64,000 nucleotides of DNA, from the NCBI GenBank assembly GCA_029222685.1, contig JARHVB010000019.1, forward strand, positions 1-64,000. Reading direction: 5' to 3'. Positions 63,095 to 64,000 of this stretch are shown in pieces (the first letter of the stretch is position 1; the number at the start of each line of letters is the position of its first letter). A program made the translations under genes and the position numbers. Below the pieces are notes generated by a model. It worked only from the letters and a program-made list of their open reading frames with translations, did not search any database and was not told where the DNA came from. Source of the DNA: Terripilifer ovatus (GTDB lineage: Bacteria; Pseudomonadota; Alphaproteobacteria; Rhizobiales; Beijerinckiaceae).

Positions 63095-64000
63095 ATGCGA
63101 CATCATCTGATGGCGTGTGTTGCTGCGTTTGCTGGGCTTGCTGTCGTTCCGGCCTGTGCCGATCCGATTGCCGATTTCTACAAGGGCAAGACCGTCAACA
63201 TGCTGATCGGTGTCAGCGCCGGCGGTGAATATGACCTGCACGCGCGGCTCATCGCGCGCTATATCGGCAGGCACATTCCCGGCAATCCGACGCTGGTGCC
63301 GCAGAACATGCTCGGGGCCGGCGGCATCGTCATGGCAAATTATCTTTACGGCATCGCACCGCGCGACGGCACCTATATGGCGGTGATCCAGAATGGCCAT
63401 CCGACGATACAGGCGGTCGGCATGGCCAACATCCAGTACGATGCGGCGAAGTTCAACTGGATCGGTGCGATCACGCCGACCGTCGAGACCATGGCCTTGT
63501 GGAGGACAGCCGGCGTGCGCTCCATCGAGGAAGCGCGCCGTCAAGAGGTGGTCATAGGTTCGGTGGGGCGCGCCAATATCACCTTTACCTTTCCGCAAAT
63601 GCTGAACGAATTCGCCGGAACGAAATTCAAGATCGTCTCCGGCTATCGCGGCGGCAGCGAGATCAATCTCGCCATGGAGCGCGGCGAAGTGGCGGGGCGC
63701 AACAACACCTGGTCGAGCTGGAAGGTGACCAAGCCGGACTGGCTGAAGAACAACGACATCTCCATCATCGCCTATGCCGGCCCGCAGCCGAAGGACCTCA
63801 AGGGCGTGCCCTCACTGGAGGACCTGGCGCGCACGGACGATGATCGCAAGGTCATCCGCCTGATCATCGCCGGCACGCGCCTCGGCCGGCCGATCGCCGC
63901 CACGCCAGGTATTCCGGCCGAGCGCGTCAAGGCGCTGCGCGATGCTTTCCAGGCGGTCATGAAGGATACGGATTTCATCAAGGAGGCGGAGGGCGCGCGC
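63095..64000 (+). CDS. Tripartite tricarboxylate transporter receptor (TctC-like), cut by window end
   Basis: An open frame from ATG 63095 to the window edge with at least 302 residues and no stop. MRHHLMACVAAFAGLAVVPACA is a signal peptide. YKGKTVNMLIGVSAGGEYDLHARLIARYIGRHIPGNPTLVPQNMLGAGGIVMANYLY is the conserved receptor start, and VVIGSVGRANITFTFPQMLNEFAG follows. Such receptors bind carboxylates for uptake; here it probably imports an aromatic acid for the upstream enzymes. GAGGGAGGGAACCG precedes the ATG. No TctA or TctB is visible. Coding starts 43 bp after the aldolase stop. Confidence 0.9.
   Translation, partial: MRHHLMACVAAFAGLAVVPACADPIADFYKGKTVNMLIGVSAGGEYDLHARLIARYIGRHIPGNPTLVPQNMLGAGGIVMANYLYGIAPRDGTYMAVIQNGHPTIQAVGMANIQYDAAKFNWIGAITPTVETMALWRTAGVRSIEEARRQEVVIGSVGRANITFTFPQMLNEFAGTKFKIVSGYRGGSEINLAMERGEVAGRNNTWSSWKVTKPDWLKNNDISIIAYAGPQPKDLKGVPSLEDLARTDDDRKVIRLIIAGTRLGRPIAATPGIPAERVKALRDAFQAVMKDTDFIKEAEGAR

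Overview
The window is high-GC chromosomal DNA from an alphaproteobacterium, most likely a member of the Hyphomicrobiales (Rhizobiales). The evidence is a tolQ-tolR-tolA-tolB block of alphaproteobacterial type, a DUF1036 gene next to pyruvate kinase, DUF1192 and DUF1465 genes, a consensus CtrA box, cysteine-free short forms of ribosomal proteins L31 and L36, and many aromatic-compound oxidation genes and solute-binding receptors. Species cannot be named from the sequence alone.

Left end (1-5340). The C-terminal part of a type II-C-like Cas2 is followed by a short leader with an 11-bp hairpin and a very large CRISPR array of 74 repeats and 73 spacers. The cas2-proximal ten repeats are one base shorter than the other 64. 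The base they lack is the last T of a promoter-like extended -10 element carried by each repeat in the crRNA sense. One spacer occurs twice. The Cas2 frame has no recognisable N-terminus or start codon. Cas9, Cas1 and tracrRNA must lie to the left or elsewhere.

Middle (5330-43600). This is a mosaic of short operons. It holds an ECF42-like sigma factor with its YCII/DGPF partner; an acyltransferase-SGNH protein with a tiny membrane protein; an FkbM methyltransferase; tRNA-Val(GAC); a TAXI-TRAP transporter set; a flavin amine oxidase; an LTA-synthase-like membrane sulfatase-fold protein; glutathione-dependent formaldehyde dehydrogenase; a TMEM175-type channel; and a MarR regulator next to a leaderless solute-binding protein with a 20-bp palindrome in its promoter. 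Further on are two M3 peptidases, a Doc/AbrB toxin-antitoxin pair with a 16-bp-arm operator, two LLM flavin oxidoreductases, pyruvate kinase, L36, several hydrolases, cupins and orphan solute-binding proteins. A candidate small RNA with a strong terminator and a CtrA box precede the DUF1465 gene.

Right end (43600-64000). L31, an MsbA-type exporter and a two-domain L,D-transpeptidase face the Tol envelope operon, which lacks adjacent pal and ybgC. Next is a molybdenum hydroxylase region: a lone CoxL-like subunit, an IorAB-like pair and a convergent tri-heme cytochrome c. It may oxidise aldehydes or N-heterocycles and pass electrons to the respiratory chain. Last is an aromatic catabolic cluster: a PEP mutase/isocitrate lyase-family enzyme, a gentisate-dioxygenase-like cupin, an FAD hydroxylase, a class II aldolase and a TctC-like receptor cut by the window edge.
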